A stretch of DNA of 64,000 nucleotides. Source: an uncultured Lachnospiraceae bacterium. Lineage in GTDB: Bacteria; Bacillota; Clostridia; Lachnospirales; Lachnospiraceae. The notes under the pieces were generated by a model. That model saw only the letters and a list, made by a program, of their open reading frames with translations, was not told where the DNA came from and made no database searches. Location of the stretch: assembly GCA_947178145.1 (NCBI GenBank), contig CAMWXE010000001.1, positions 62,001 through 126,000 of the forward strand, written 5' to 3'. Below are positions 9,064-16,042 of the stretch, one piece after another (the stretch's first letter is position 1; each line of letters starts with the position of its first letter). The translations under genes and the position numbers were made by a program.

Positions 9064-10044
9064 TCATCTACTATCCAAAACATCTATACCTGTTTTTGCG
9101 TTATCCCCCTCGGATAAATCCAGTTCTGCATAACCAAATCCGCTTTGACCAAAACCATTTCCATTATAAAACATAAGATATTTATCCCTTACCTTTACCA
9201 CACATGGATATGCCATCATTTTTGAATCAAACCCGTCACCATCTTTTTCTATACCGGAGTTTCCATCTTCTCTATGCCAATTTTCCAAATCTTTAGACCA
9301 TGCATATCCTATTGAATAGGATGACTTACCATCACGATAATCATCTGTACCCCTGTAACAAAACCACATATGATATATATTATCTATTTTGATTACTGTA
9401 GGAACAGTATTGGCCTCGTTATCTATTCGAGTAGGCAATATTGGCACACCGCTTCTATCATACAAATAAATTAAATCATTAGACTTTGCCGACACTATTT
9501 CATAAGCACTATCCCATCTTTGATCACGTTTATACCATTTTGTTCCAGTTGCATAAAATGCATAATAAATACCATTTTCTTTTATATACATAAGTCCTGT
9601 TCCTGACAATGTTTCATATGGTGTTCTATCCAGAATAGGGCCCTGAAACATTTTTTTAAAGCTCAATCCCCCGTCCTCACTACAGGCAATTCCTGTCCAA
9701 TTGCTATAGGGAATCGAATCTCTACGGCTCCACCCCACATAGGTCAAATATACTTTCCCATCTATTTCGTCGACCCAGTTTGGCATCACTCCATGTTCAT
9801 CAAACTGTCCTTCTTCACCATGCTCTAAAACAGGTTTTTCATACAAATGTATAATTTTCGATGGATTATTAATATCCAAATCCATCATGGCGATACAACT
9901 CTCTCCTGGTTTAGGTCTCGGTGCAAAATATATCCGTAAGCACTCTTCTTTTACTAACACTTTGGGTATTTGCGCATGAGAATTAATCCATCCATATTCT
10001 CCGTTTGCCTTAAATATTAGTCCTTTCTTTATCCACTTCATCAT
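9064..10044 (-). CDS. Glycosidase-fold five-bladed propeller protein, copy B
   Basis: A 326-residue protein closely similar along its whole length to the 11108-12043 product; both share GWINSHAQ, IAMMDLDI, EFDEHGVMP or QFDEHGVMP, SRRDSIPYSNW and DSKMMAYP. The blade-like units, each with a SEDG or SKDL-type Asp and W/Y, resemble the GH32/43/130-type propeller fold. No signal peptide is seen, so it is cytoplasmic, which is odd for a secreted-type glycosidase. Homologues sit in flagellin and surface-glycan clusters; the activity is unproven. The start ATG 10044 or 10041 follows AGGTGG. When the upstream G8 tract is G9, the previous gene's stop would overlap this ATG as ATGA. The last 15-20 residues differ from copy A. 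Confidence 0.7.
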   Translation of the reverse strand: MMKWIKKGLIFKANGEYGWINSHAQIPKVLVKEECLRIYFAPRPKPGESCIAMMDLDINNPSKIIHLYEKPVLEHGEEGQFDEHGVMPNWVDEIDGKVYLTYVGWSRRDSIPYSNWTGIACSEDGGLSFKKMFQGPILDRTPYETLSGTGLMYIKENGIYYAFYATGTKWYKRDQRWDSAYEIVSAKSNDLIYLYDRSGVPILPTRIDNEANTVPTVIKIDNIYHMWFCYRGTDDYRDGKSSYSIGYAWSKDLENWHREDGNSGIEKDGDGFDSKMMAYPCVVKVRDKYLMFYNGNGFGQSGFGYAELDLSEGDNAKTGIDVLDSR

Positions 10045-10114
10045 GCCACCTGCTTTCCGATACTGCGATAATCCATATCAATACAAGCCGGGTGTGAAGA
10101 ATAATTCCTGCTCT

Positions 10115-11107
10115 CTATACCCCCCCCAGTATATCGCGGGCAGCTTTTTGTATAGACTGGTTCAGAAACTCATACATAGAAATATCCAATTTTTCTCTAG
10201 CCTCCTGTGCAAGCTTTTTCGTTTCAGGACTTACCCCCTCCAGCTTTCCGTAATATCTGGTGCGGAGTGTTCCCCCTCTTTTCCCTGGTATATCAAAATC
10301 AAAATCTGCGTCAGGTTCTCCTTCGCCTACTTCAAATTCCATGCAGTAAACCACACCATGCAGGATCCAGCTCAGATTAACATTTCTCGCCTCAACAGGG
10401 ATGTCTTCCAAGCTGAGGTTGTTCATATAATGCTTATTGTAATCAATCAGAATCCTTCCAAATTCCGTATCGTAAAGCCATGGGGCAAGCCCGCGTCCGG
10501 CAATGACCACCTTTGCTCCCGGTCTTGTGACCCTTATGATTTCTTTCATCTGCGCTTTCACATCGGAATACAGGCTCATCCCTACCCCCCCATAACTATA
10601 TACCGCATCGAAATAATGATCCGGATAAGGAAGTGCTTCGGCATTACTTTGTGTAATGATAACCTGTCCACTTTCAAACTTATTTTTTAATACCTTTAAC
10701 ATATCCAAAGAAATATCCTGAGCATGGAACTCCGATCCCTCTGCAATTCTTTTCTTAATCAGCACAGAATCTCTTCCTGTCCCCGCACTCAATTCCAGAA
10801 CCCGAATTCCCTTCTTTCCATCAATATGAAGCTTATCTATGATACTATTCCGCACATCATCTTCATTGCTCTTAAACAGTTTATAGGTAAGATAGTGGAA
10901 ATCATCATACTCCCCAGACTCTTTGGCAAATAAACTAATTGCATATTCATTTCTGCCTTTGTCTGTGATCTTTGTAAGATTCGGAATTCCGTCATTTACT
11001 TCGTATTCTTTACCTGACATATTTGTAAGAGATCCATTTTCACTCAATATGAGCTTTTCTTTTGTTTCTGGATCTCTCCAATTTTTCACCACTTCACTGT
11101 TTAACAT
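10115..11107 (-). CDS. Class I SAM-dependent methyltransferase with Trm112-like N terminus; ends in a G8 tract
   Basis: A 330-residue protein. Residues 1-50 resemble the Trm112/YcaR-like module (WRDPETKEKL, YEVNDGIPNL). The methyltransferase domain starts near residue 97 with VLELSAGTGRDSVLI (SAM motif I), then QSNAEALPYPDHYFDAVYSYGG and VTRPGAKVVIAG. The gene abuts the stop of the propeller gene (stop TAA, then ATG). It ends within a run of eight G (10120-10127), giving Leu-Gly-Gly-Val-stop. One more G would extend the protein by about two dozen residues to a TGA that overlaps the next gene's start. A G7 run (10585-10591) lies inside the catalytic domain. It probably methylates a cluster sugar or its acyl group. 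Confidence 0.75.
   Translation of the reverse strand: MLNSEVVKNWRDPETKEKLILSENGSLTNMSGKEYEVNDGIPNLTKITDKGRNEYAISLFAKESGEYDDFHYLTYKLFKSNEDDVRNSIIDKLHIDGKKGIRVLELSAGTGRDSVLIKKRIAEGSEFHAQDISLDMLKVLKNKFESGQVIITQSNAEALPYPDHYFDAVYSYGGVGMSLYSDVKAQMKEIIRVTRPGAKVVIAGRGLAPWLYDTEFGRILIDYNKHYMNNLSLEDIPVEARNVNLSWILHGVVYCMEFEVGEGEPDADFDFDIPGKRGGTLRTRYYGKLEGVSPETKKLAQEAREKLDISMYEFLNQSIQKAARDILGGV
10120..10127 (-). repeat. Poly-G tract (G8) at the 3' end of a methyltransferase gene
   Basis: Eight C on the plus strand. At G8 the methyltransferase stops at TAG 10115, about 70 bases before the next start. At G9 the frame runs on to a TGA forming ATGA with the ATG at 10044, the coupling arrangement seen elsewhere in this operon. 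At G10 it stops in between. G9 therefore looks like the coupled state. Confidence 0.75.
10585..10591 (-). repeat. Poly-G tract (G7) inside the same methyltransferase
   Basis: Seven C on the plus strand, in frame as the Gly-Gly of YSYGGVGMS. It is shorter than the other tracts, and a G7 of equal length occurs in a housekeeping PBP gene (47769-47775), so it is only a weak candidate for slippage. Confidence 0.4.
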
Positions 11108-12043
11108 TTAAAAATCCTCCAATTCCGCATAGCCAAATCCACCCTGGCCAAAACCATTTCCGTTATAGAACATCAAGTATTTATTTTTAACTTTTACCAC
11201 ATAAGGATATGCCATCATCTTTGAATCAAATCCATCAATTGACTTCTCTATTCCGCATTGACTGTCGTCACGATTCCAGTGTTCCAAATCATCGGACCAG
11301 GCATAGCCTATGGAATATGATAATTCACCATCATGATAATCCTCAACGCCTCTATAGCAGAACCACATATGAAATCGATCGCCGATTTTTACTACTGTAG
11401 GCGCCGTATTGGCTTCGTCTTTTATTTTAGTTGGAAGTAAAGGTTCTCCATTTCTGTCATACCAGTGGATCAGATCTTTTGATTTCGCGGAAACAATCTC
11501 ATATGCACTGTCATACTGGCCTTCGTCCCGCTCATACCATTTTGTCCCATTTGCATAAAATCCGTAATATATATCACCTTCTCTGATGCAAACCAGTCCC
11601 GTTCCTGAGAGCGTCTCATTCAGTGTTCTATCTAAAACAGGTCCTCTAAACATCTTATGAAAATGCAGCCCTCCGTCTTCACTGCAAGCAATACCCACCC
11701 AGTTGCTATAGGGAATCGAATCTCTGCGGCTCCATCCGGCATATAAAAGATATACCTTATCATCCATTTCCCCAACCCATTGGGGCATAACACCATGTTC
11801 ATCAAATTCCCCTTTTTCCCCATGTTCCAATACTGGATCTTCATATATTTTTATGATTCTTGATGGATTATCAATATCCAGATCCATCATGGCGATGCAG
11901 CTTTTTCCCGGAACAGGGCGGGGAGAAAAATATATCCGCAAAAGATTCTCTCTTACTAAAACCTTTGGAACCTGCGCATGAGAATTAATCCATCCGTATT
12001 CTCCGCCTGCCCGAAATATCAATCCTTTTTTTATCCAACGCAT
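11108..12043 (-). CDS. Glycosidase-fold five-bladed propeller protein, copy A
   Basis: A 311-residue paralogue of the 9064-10044 product, starting MRWIKKGLIFRAGGEYGW and ending just after FGYAELEDF. The same repeated Asp/Trp-rich blade units are seen (IACSEDGGLHF, AKSKDLIHWYD, AWSDDLEHWNR), typical of the GH43/GH32-like propeller superfamily. No secretion signal. It lies between two methyltransferase genes, with its stop directly abutting the next ATG. Two such pairs (methyltransferase then propeller) follow each other, suggesting paired substrate specificities. A hydrolytic role is not certain; it may be a carbohydrate-binding or transglycosylating protein. Confidence 0.7.
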   Translation of the reverse strand: MRWIKKGLIFRAGGEYGWINSHAQVPKVLVRENLLRIYFSPRPVPGKSCIAMMDLDIDNPSRIIKIYEDPVLEHGEKGEFDEHGVMPQWVGEMDDKVYLLYAGWSRRDSIPYSNWVGIACSEDGGLHFHKMFRGPVLDRTLNETLSGTGLVCIREGDIYYGFYANGTKWYERDEGQYDSAYEIVSAKSKDLIHWYDRNGEPLLPTKIKDEANTAPTVVKIGDRFHMWFCYRGVEDYHDGELSYSIGYAWSDDLEHWNRDDSQCGIEKSIDGFDSKMMAYPYVVKVKNKYLMFYNGNGFGQGGFGYAELEDF

Positions 12044-12067
12044 TACCGCTATTACTCTCTTTCTGTA

Positions 12068-12682
12068 TTATTTTCCCGGTTTTATAATATAAGCATTCGG
12101 CATCCATGAATGAGGTACTGTACGAATGACTACATCTGGCAGCAATTCATGAAGTGCGGCAGTTTCACCAGGACCAAACTCTGTAGAATATTGATCAAAA
12201 ATCATAATTCCGCCAGGATTCAGCCTTTCCCAGAAAAATGGTATGGCCGCTTTCATAACATCATACATTCCCGCGTCCATCATCACCAGTTTAAACCGTA
12301 GATGATTATGCGCTTTAAAAAATTCCCCTAAATCGGTAATCAAATTCAACTTATGAATTTTTAGGATATTATCCATTTGCTGTTTTTTGATTAGCGTCAT
12401 AAGTTCTTCATAATCCGCTTTATAGCTTCCCTCCGGTACTATATCAGTATCCTTTTCCGATGCTTCCCCGGTTCCCTCAAACCAGTCAAACCCATGACAC
12501 AGTGTCAGGGATTCCGATTCAAAAATTTTTATCAGCTTAGCAAACAGAAGACTGCTCGCACCTCTATAAACACCTACATCTGCTATATGTCCAGCCAGAC
12601 CTAGACTCATTTTGTACAACTCATATATTGTAAGTACTCTGTTCAGCACCATATGCCCCACATATGCCGGAAAATGCTCCAT
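12068..12682 (-). CDS. TylF/Methyltransf_24-like SAM methyltransferase, frame split from its N terminus by a G8 tract
   Basis: A 204-residue product from ATG 12682. IADVGVYRGASSLLFAKL is the SAM-binding loop, GFDWFEG and KLVMMDAGMYDV follow, and NPGGIMIFDQY is the C-terminal acid strand: a sugar O-methyltransferase-type protein. It lacks the usual N-terminal helices, which are encoded just upstream at 12691-12810 in another frame. A run of eight G (12708-12715) separates the two. At nine G (or six) they join without any stop into one 247-residue protein, a normal family length. The ATG at 12682 does have AGGAG seven bases upstream, so a short form may be made in the present state. Phase-variable gene, full-length form OFF here. 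Confidence 0.78.
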   Translation of the reverse strand: MEHFPAYVGHMVLNRVLTIYELYKMSLGLAGHIADVGVYRGASSLLFAKLIKIFESESLTLCHGFDWFEGTGEASEKDTDIVPEGSYKADYEELMTLIKKQQMDNILKIHKLNLITDLGEFFKAHNHLRFKLVMMDAGMYDVMKAAIPFFWERLNPGGIMIFDQYSTEFGPGETAALHELLPDVVIRTVPHSWMPNAYIIKPGK

Positions 12683-12690
12683 AAATTCTC

Positions 12691-12810
12691 CTACGTCAAA
12701 CCGTATACCCCCCCCTGTTTCAAAAATTCCATATACTCATAAAATCCTTCTCGTCTGTGATCAAATTTTCTTCCTTCCAATTCTCTTTCCTTTGCCCATT
12801 TTTCCGCCAT
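12691..12810 (-). CDS. N-terminal fragment of the TylF-like methyltransferase (phase-off form)
   Basis: A 39-codon frame from ATG 12810 with AGGAG nine bases upstream, starting MAEKWAKERELEGRKF and ending VYGLT-stop at 12691. The ribosome-binding site overlaps the end of the GNAT gene, as expected for the real start of the next operon gene. Reading through the G8 tract with one extra G continues into GGIRFDVGEF and then the MEHFPAY start of the downstream frame. The charged, aromatic-rich helix fits the N terminus expected of this methyltransferase family. Confidence 0.75.
   Translation of the reverse strand: MAEKWAKERELEGRKFDHRREGFYEYMEFLKQGGVYGLT
12708..12715 (-). repeat. Poly-G tract (G8) splitting a methyltransferase gene
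   Basis: Eight C on the plus strand within Lys-Gln-Gly-Gly. G8 leads to TAG at 12691. G9 leads in frame into the methyltransferase from residue 1 onward with no stop. This is the clearest OFF state among the four tracts. Confidence 0.82.
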
Positions 12811-12822
12811 CGCTGTCTTCTC

Positions 12823-13560
12823 CTATATCTTTTCTATATTATAATAATCATAAATGCCTATCGTCTCGGCCCCAGCCGCTTTTGCCACCGCAATGGATGC
12901 AGCATTGTTTTCATATATATCTTCCGAAACCAGCTTATGCTGACCACTACACTTTTGTATAAATGCCTTGGTCAAGGCCTTCGCAATTCCCTGTCCTCTG
13001 AACTGTTCCTCAACAAAGATATCTTTTTCGCAGACTCCGAATGCCTCCCCAGCGGAATAGACAATTCCCATCATTTCCCCATCGGCAGAATATGCCGCCA
13101 GGAGATTTGCCCTTTTCAGGGCATCATCCGCACTGTTATAATATCTGTGTGCCAGATCCAATCCAAAGGCATCTTGCTCAATCTCATCTTTTGTCATCTC
13201 CCTTATTTTATAGGCGCTGTCATTAGCCATTTCATCCGCTGCTTCTGCCGCCTCTCTATGGATCATATGGATCCGCTGGCTTTTCGCAGCAAACGGCCGG
13301 GAATCCAGATAGTTCCGCATATATTTTCCCGGATCGTACATCCGGAGCTTCATCCGACCATTACTTTCGATAAATGGCTTAACCATATGCTCAAAAAAAG
13401 CTTCATCATACTCTTCATATGCTTCCTGACAAAATCCAAATTTATTTACAATAAAAGCATGGGTTGGATTAGTATCATCATTTGTTAAAATACTTCCTTC
13501 CATGTTTTGCTCGATTACGCTGACAATAAGTGGAAACCACAGTTTCTCTATTGTAAACAA
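12823..13560 (-). CDS. GNAT-family acetyltransferase, probably fused to the formyltransferase in another phase
   Basis: A 245-residue frame with a C-terminal GNAT domain. IFVEEQFRGQGIAKALTKAF is the acetyl-CoA loop (R/Q-x-x-G-x-G/A), and YENNAASIAVAKAAGAETIG is the final helix. The first 60 residues (LWFPLIVSVIEQN, HAFIVNKFGF) look like a conserved lead domain. The only available start is TTG 13560, with no Shine-Dalgarno sequence. If the upstream G11 run is G10 (or G13), the formyltransferase frame reads through to this one and makes a single protein of about 531 residues. Expression probably depends on that tract or on reinitiation, since the upstream stop is 19 bases before the TTG. The substrate is likely an amino sugar. 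Confidence 0.7.
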   Translation of the reverse strand: MFTIEKLWFPLIVSVIEQNMEGSILTNDDTNPTHAFIVNKFGFCQEAYEEYDEAFFEHMVKPFIESNGRMKLRMYDPGKYMRNYLDSRPFAAKSQRIHMIHREAAEAADEMANDSAYKIREMTKDEIEQDAFGLDLAHRYYNSADDALKRANLLAAYSADGEMMGIVYSAGEAFGVCEKDIFVEEQFRGQGIAKALTKAFIQKCSGQHKLVSEDIYENNAASIAVAKAAGAETIGIYDYYNIEKI

Positions 13561-13579
13561 CGCTTTGAGTTTAGTCTGA

Positions 13580-14419
13580 TTAACCCCCCCCCCCGTACTT
13601 TATGGTGAACTTTAACAATTCGTTATAAATATTTTTTGCAACCACTCGATCTTCATACTGCAACAGAATTTTTCCCCATGGAGATTTTCCATACTGTTCC
13701 TTTATATAGGGATTCTGCAGGCATACCACATCGCTGCAGGAAAAAATCCTGTCTTCCACACAAATTCTTGCACCTTTATTTCCAGTAGAAAAAGCTTTTA
13801 CCTTTGATGCAATACTCACAGCCGTATCTTTACCCAAATCAATATCCATATCCGTCGGTTGATATGAATAATAAATATCAGTATCGCGCAAACTCTGTTT
13901 CCGTACTGGCAGAAACCGCTTATCATAAGCCGCCTCAAACGCGTCCGCCTCTGCCCTGAAAGACAGCTGATACAAAAGCCCCGCATCCAGATCGTCAGAA
14001 TAGGGAATCTCTACCTGTGCTATAATATCGCCGCTGTCGATCCCCTTATTCATCAGATGGCATGTGGCTCCCGAATCCCTTCTATATAAGATCGCACCCG
14101 GAACCGGATCCCTGCCTCTTAAATCAGGCAATAAAGAAGGATGAATGTTCACAAATTTTTTACGATTACAAAAAACCTCTTCTGGAAGGATGATCGGCAG
14201 ACCATTGCTGATAAAAAAATCAAAATCCGTTGTCTTTATATCCTCCAAAAACTTTTCCCGAACCCCTATTACAGAGTATTCGAGTCCCTCTTTATCCAGA
14301 TAACGTTCAAGATAGGATCCCCTGACTGCCCATATCTTCACTATATTAATCCCTAGCTCCCGCATTCGCTGCAAAACAAACGCCCTGTTGCCAGCAAAGG
14401 CATACTTTTTATTTTCCAT
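13580..14419 (-). CDS. Sugar N-formyltransferase; ends in a G11 tract
   Basis: A 279-residue protein of the formyl-transferase fold (as in ArnA, VioF and Fmt). FVNIHPSLLPDLRGRDP holds the catalytic Asn and His near residues 90-92, and GATCHLMNKGIDSGDII holds the catalytic Asp near residue 130. It would use N10-formyl-tetrahydrofolate to formylate an amino group, most likely on a dideoxy-amino sugar. It starts at ATG 14419, immediately after the stop of the SDR gene. It ends Lys-Tyr-Gly-Gly-Gly-Gly-stop inside a run of eleven G (13584-13594). At ten G it would fuse with the GNAT protein downstream; at twelve it ends about a dozen codons later. Formylation of the cluster glycan is inferred. Confidence 0.82.
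   Translation of the reverse strand: MENKKYAFAGNRAFVLQRMRELGINIVKIWAVRGSYLERYLDKEGLEYSVIGVREKFLEDIKTTDFDFFISNGLPIILPEEVFCNRKKFVNIHPSLLPDLRGRDPVPGAILYRRDSGATCHLMNKGIDSGDIIAQVEIPYSDDLDAGLLYQLSFRAEADAFEAAYDKRFLPVRKQSLRDTDIYYSYQPTDMDIDLGKDTAVSIASKVKAFSTGNKGARICVEDRIFSCSDVVCLQNPYIKEQYGKSPWGKILLQYEDRVVAKNIYNELLKFTIKYGGGG
13584..13594 (-). repeat. Poly-G tract (G11) at the formyltransferase/GNAT junction
   Basis: Eleven C on the plus strand, the longest such run in the window. G11 gives GGT TAA, a stop. G10 gives GTT AAT and joins the formyltransferase in frame with the GNAT frame at its TTG 13560 codon, without a stop. G12 reads into a third frame that ends shortly after. This is a candidate switch between separate and fused enzymes. 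Confidence 0.8.
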
Positions 14420-15124
14420 TTATATTGTCAATCCTCCGTCAATATGGATGACCGCCCCGGAAAGGTAATCCGTCTCTATGATATACTTCACAGTGGAAGC
14501 AATATCTTCCATCCGTCCAAGCGTTCTGAGAGGTGTCTGCTTCTTCCAATGATCTATCAGGCTGTCAGACAGAGCTGCCTTTGTGGAGGAAGTCTCTATA
14601 AAACCTGGTGCAATGGCACATGCCCGTATTTTAAACATTCCAAGTTCCTTCGCCATAACCTTTGTCAACGCTTCTATACCAGCTTTGGCTGTAGAATAGG
14701 CAGCCTGCCCCATATTTCCCGCTGCGGAAATAGAACTGAAATTGATAATAACTCCCTTTGTTCTCATAGAAACCATTTTTTCTGCCACACAAGTGCTCAT
14801 GACAAAGCAACTGTTCAAATTACTGTTAATAACACGATCCCAGCTTTCCTTACCATGTACTTCCTTTTTTAACATATTCACCATAGGTTCGGAATAAATT
14901 TCGCCTGCGCAATTTATCAACACATCTATTCTGTCAATTTCTTCCAATTTTTTTTTAACATCTTTCATATTGGTAACATCAACCATATAAGTATTACTCG
15001 TTTCACTCTCAACACAATCAAAGATAATAATGTTTGCACCCTTTTCTTCCAGTGCCGCCACTATGCCACTACCAAGACAGCCCAACCCGCCAGTAACAAT
15101 TATATTTTTGCCCTTAATTTCCAT
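14420..15124 (-). CDS. FabG-like short-chain dehydrogenase/reductase
   Basis: A 234-residue classical SDR. It has the glycine-rich TGGLGCLGSGI at the N terminus, NCAG near residue 70, the active-site Ser in NFSSISAAG, YSTAK with the catalytic Tyr-x-x-x-Lys near residue 150, and the usual IDGG C terminus. It resembles 3-oxoacyl-ACP reductases. It overlaps the ACP gene by 11 bases and abuts the formyltransferase gene. Next to a dedicated ACP and with an acyl-activating ligase in the operon, it may reduce a carrier-bound acyl group; acting on a sugar is the alternative. Confidence 0.82.
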   Translation of the reverse strand: MEIKGKNIIVTGGLGCLGSGIVAALEEKGANIIIFDCVESETSNTYMVDVTNMKDVKKKLEEIDRIDVLINCAGEIYSEPMVNMLKKEVHGKESWDRVINSNLNSCFVMSTCVAEKMVSMRTKGVIINFSSISAAGNMGQAAYSTAKAGIEALTKVMAKELGMFKIRACAIAPGFIETSSTKAALSDSLIDHWKKQTPLRTLGRMEDIASTVKYIIETDYLSGAVIHIDGGLTI

Positions 15125-15344
15125 TTACTTTTTCCCCGACAACTTTTTCTATTTTTTCTACATCCGTCATTTCCATGATTTCATCAGCTGTAAATTCAAT
15201 ACTAAATTCATCTTCCAAACTTACTATTAACTCCATATGTGTGAGACTATCCCATGAATCAATGTCTTGCATATTTGTCTGTGGTGTTATAGAACTTTCC
15301 TTTATTTGAAAAGTTTCTGATATAATTTTCTTAATCTTTTCCAT
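15114..15344 (-). CDS. Stand-alone acyl carrier protein
   Basis: A 76-residue acidic protein with the four-helix ACP pattern and the phosphopantetheine site Ser in IDSWDSLTHMELI near residue 32. EIMEMTDVEKI forms helix III. The DSWDSLT-type site is common in carrier proteins dedicated to sugar or amino-acid side pathways, unlike the DSLD of fatty-acid AcpP. It is a cytoplasmic scaffold for a thioester-bound acyl or aminoacyl group, presumably loaded by the ligase at 7371-8900. It overlaps the SDR start, so the pair is probably translationally coupled. A phosphopantetheinyl transferase able to prime it lies at 32451-33146. Confidence 0.88.
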   Translation of the reverse strand: MEKIKKIISETFQIKESSITPQTNMQDIDSWDSLTHMELIVSLEDEFSIEFTADEIMEMTDVEKIEKVVGEKVNGN

Positions 15345-15355
15345 TTCTCAATCCT

Positions 15356-16042
15356 TTAATCAAATTGAAACATTCTCATGAACTGTTCTGTCGTCAGTCG
15401 GTATTTGGGTGTATCTGGTACAATATATACAGAATCTTTATCCGTGTTTTTTGTTATAACTGTGTTTGCCCCGATAAAATTGTTTGAGCCAATGCATATG
15501 TTATGTGCAATTGTACTATTAATACCAAGAAAACAGTTACTACCTACACTTGAATTGCCGCCAATGACAGTCCCCGACGTTATCCATATGTTATCCTCTA
15601 CCGTAACATGATGCGATATTATTGCTCCGTTATATATGAAAGCATTGTTCCCTATTTTAGAAAATGGGCCAATGCTGACATTATTTAAAACAACTGTATT
15701 TTTTCCAATCTCAACATTACTGGATATATCAGCACCTGAATGAACAAAGCTTACTAATTGATATCCTTTCTTTTCCGCCTCTGCACACTTCTGTTCACGT
15801 ATTCTATTCATTTTATGATAACCTATTGCTACAATCATTTTATATTTTTCCGTATCATATTCTTTTTCTATATTCTCAAAATCCACAACGGGCAAACCGA
15901 ATTTTTCACTCTCAGTTCTATAATTATTGTCCACTGTAAATACCACAGGATCCCACCTGCTGTTTGTGTCATCCAATATACATCTGTATATAATTTCAGC
16001 TACCTTGCTTGTTCCAAAAATAATAATCTTTTCTTTATTCAT
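15356..16042 (-). CDS. Sugar O/N-acyltransferase, PglD/NeuD family
   Basis: A 228-residue protein with the PglD/NeuD layout: an N-terminal Rossmann-like domain (IIIFGTSKVAEIIYRCI, residues 5-80) followed by a left-handed beta-helix of hexapeptide repeats (VEIGKNTVVLNNVSIG, IGNNAFIYNGAII, VTVEDNIWITSG, GSNCFLGINSTI, residues 95-195). A His in ISHHVTV is at the position of the catalytic base. Such enzymes acylate the C4 amine of UDP- or dTDP-4-amino-sugars. It overlaps the WbqC gene by eight bases and lies two genes after a DegT aminotransferase. It might accept an unusual acyl donor rather than acetyl-CoA. Confidence 0.78.
   Translation of the reverse strand: MNKEKIIIFGTSKVAEIIYRCILDDTNSRWDPVVFTVDNNYRTESEKFGLPVVDFENIEKEYDTEKYKMIVAIGYHKMNRIREQKCAEAEKKGYQLVSFVHSGADISSNVEIGKNTVVLNNVSIGPFSKIGNNAFIYNGAIISHHVTVEDNIWITSGTVIGGNSSVGSNCFLGINSTIAHNICIGSNNFIGANTVITKNTDKDSVYIVPDTPKYRLTTEQFMRMFQFD

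Noticed and set aside
10043-10690. Plus-strand open frames opposite the glycan genes
   Set aside because: They mirror minus-strand genes with clear families, lack ribosome-binding sites and have no recognisable domains.
12823-13560. GNAT frame as a decayed pseudogene
   Set aside because: The frame is intact with good GNAT motifs; only the start is missing, and it is supplied by tract slippage or reinitiation.
6036-13594. Poly-G tract lengths as mere sequencing errors
   Set aside because: Not excluded for the exact counts, but four long tracts confined to one operon, each at a frame-deciding spot, are not explained by error alone.
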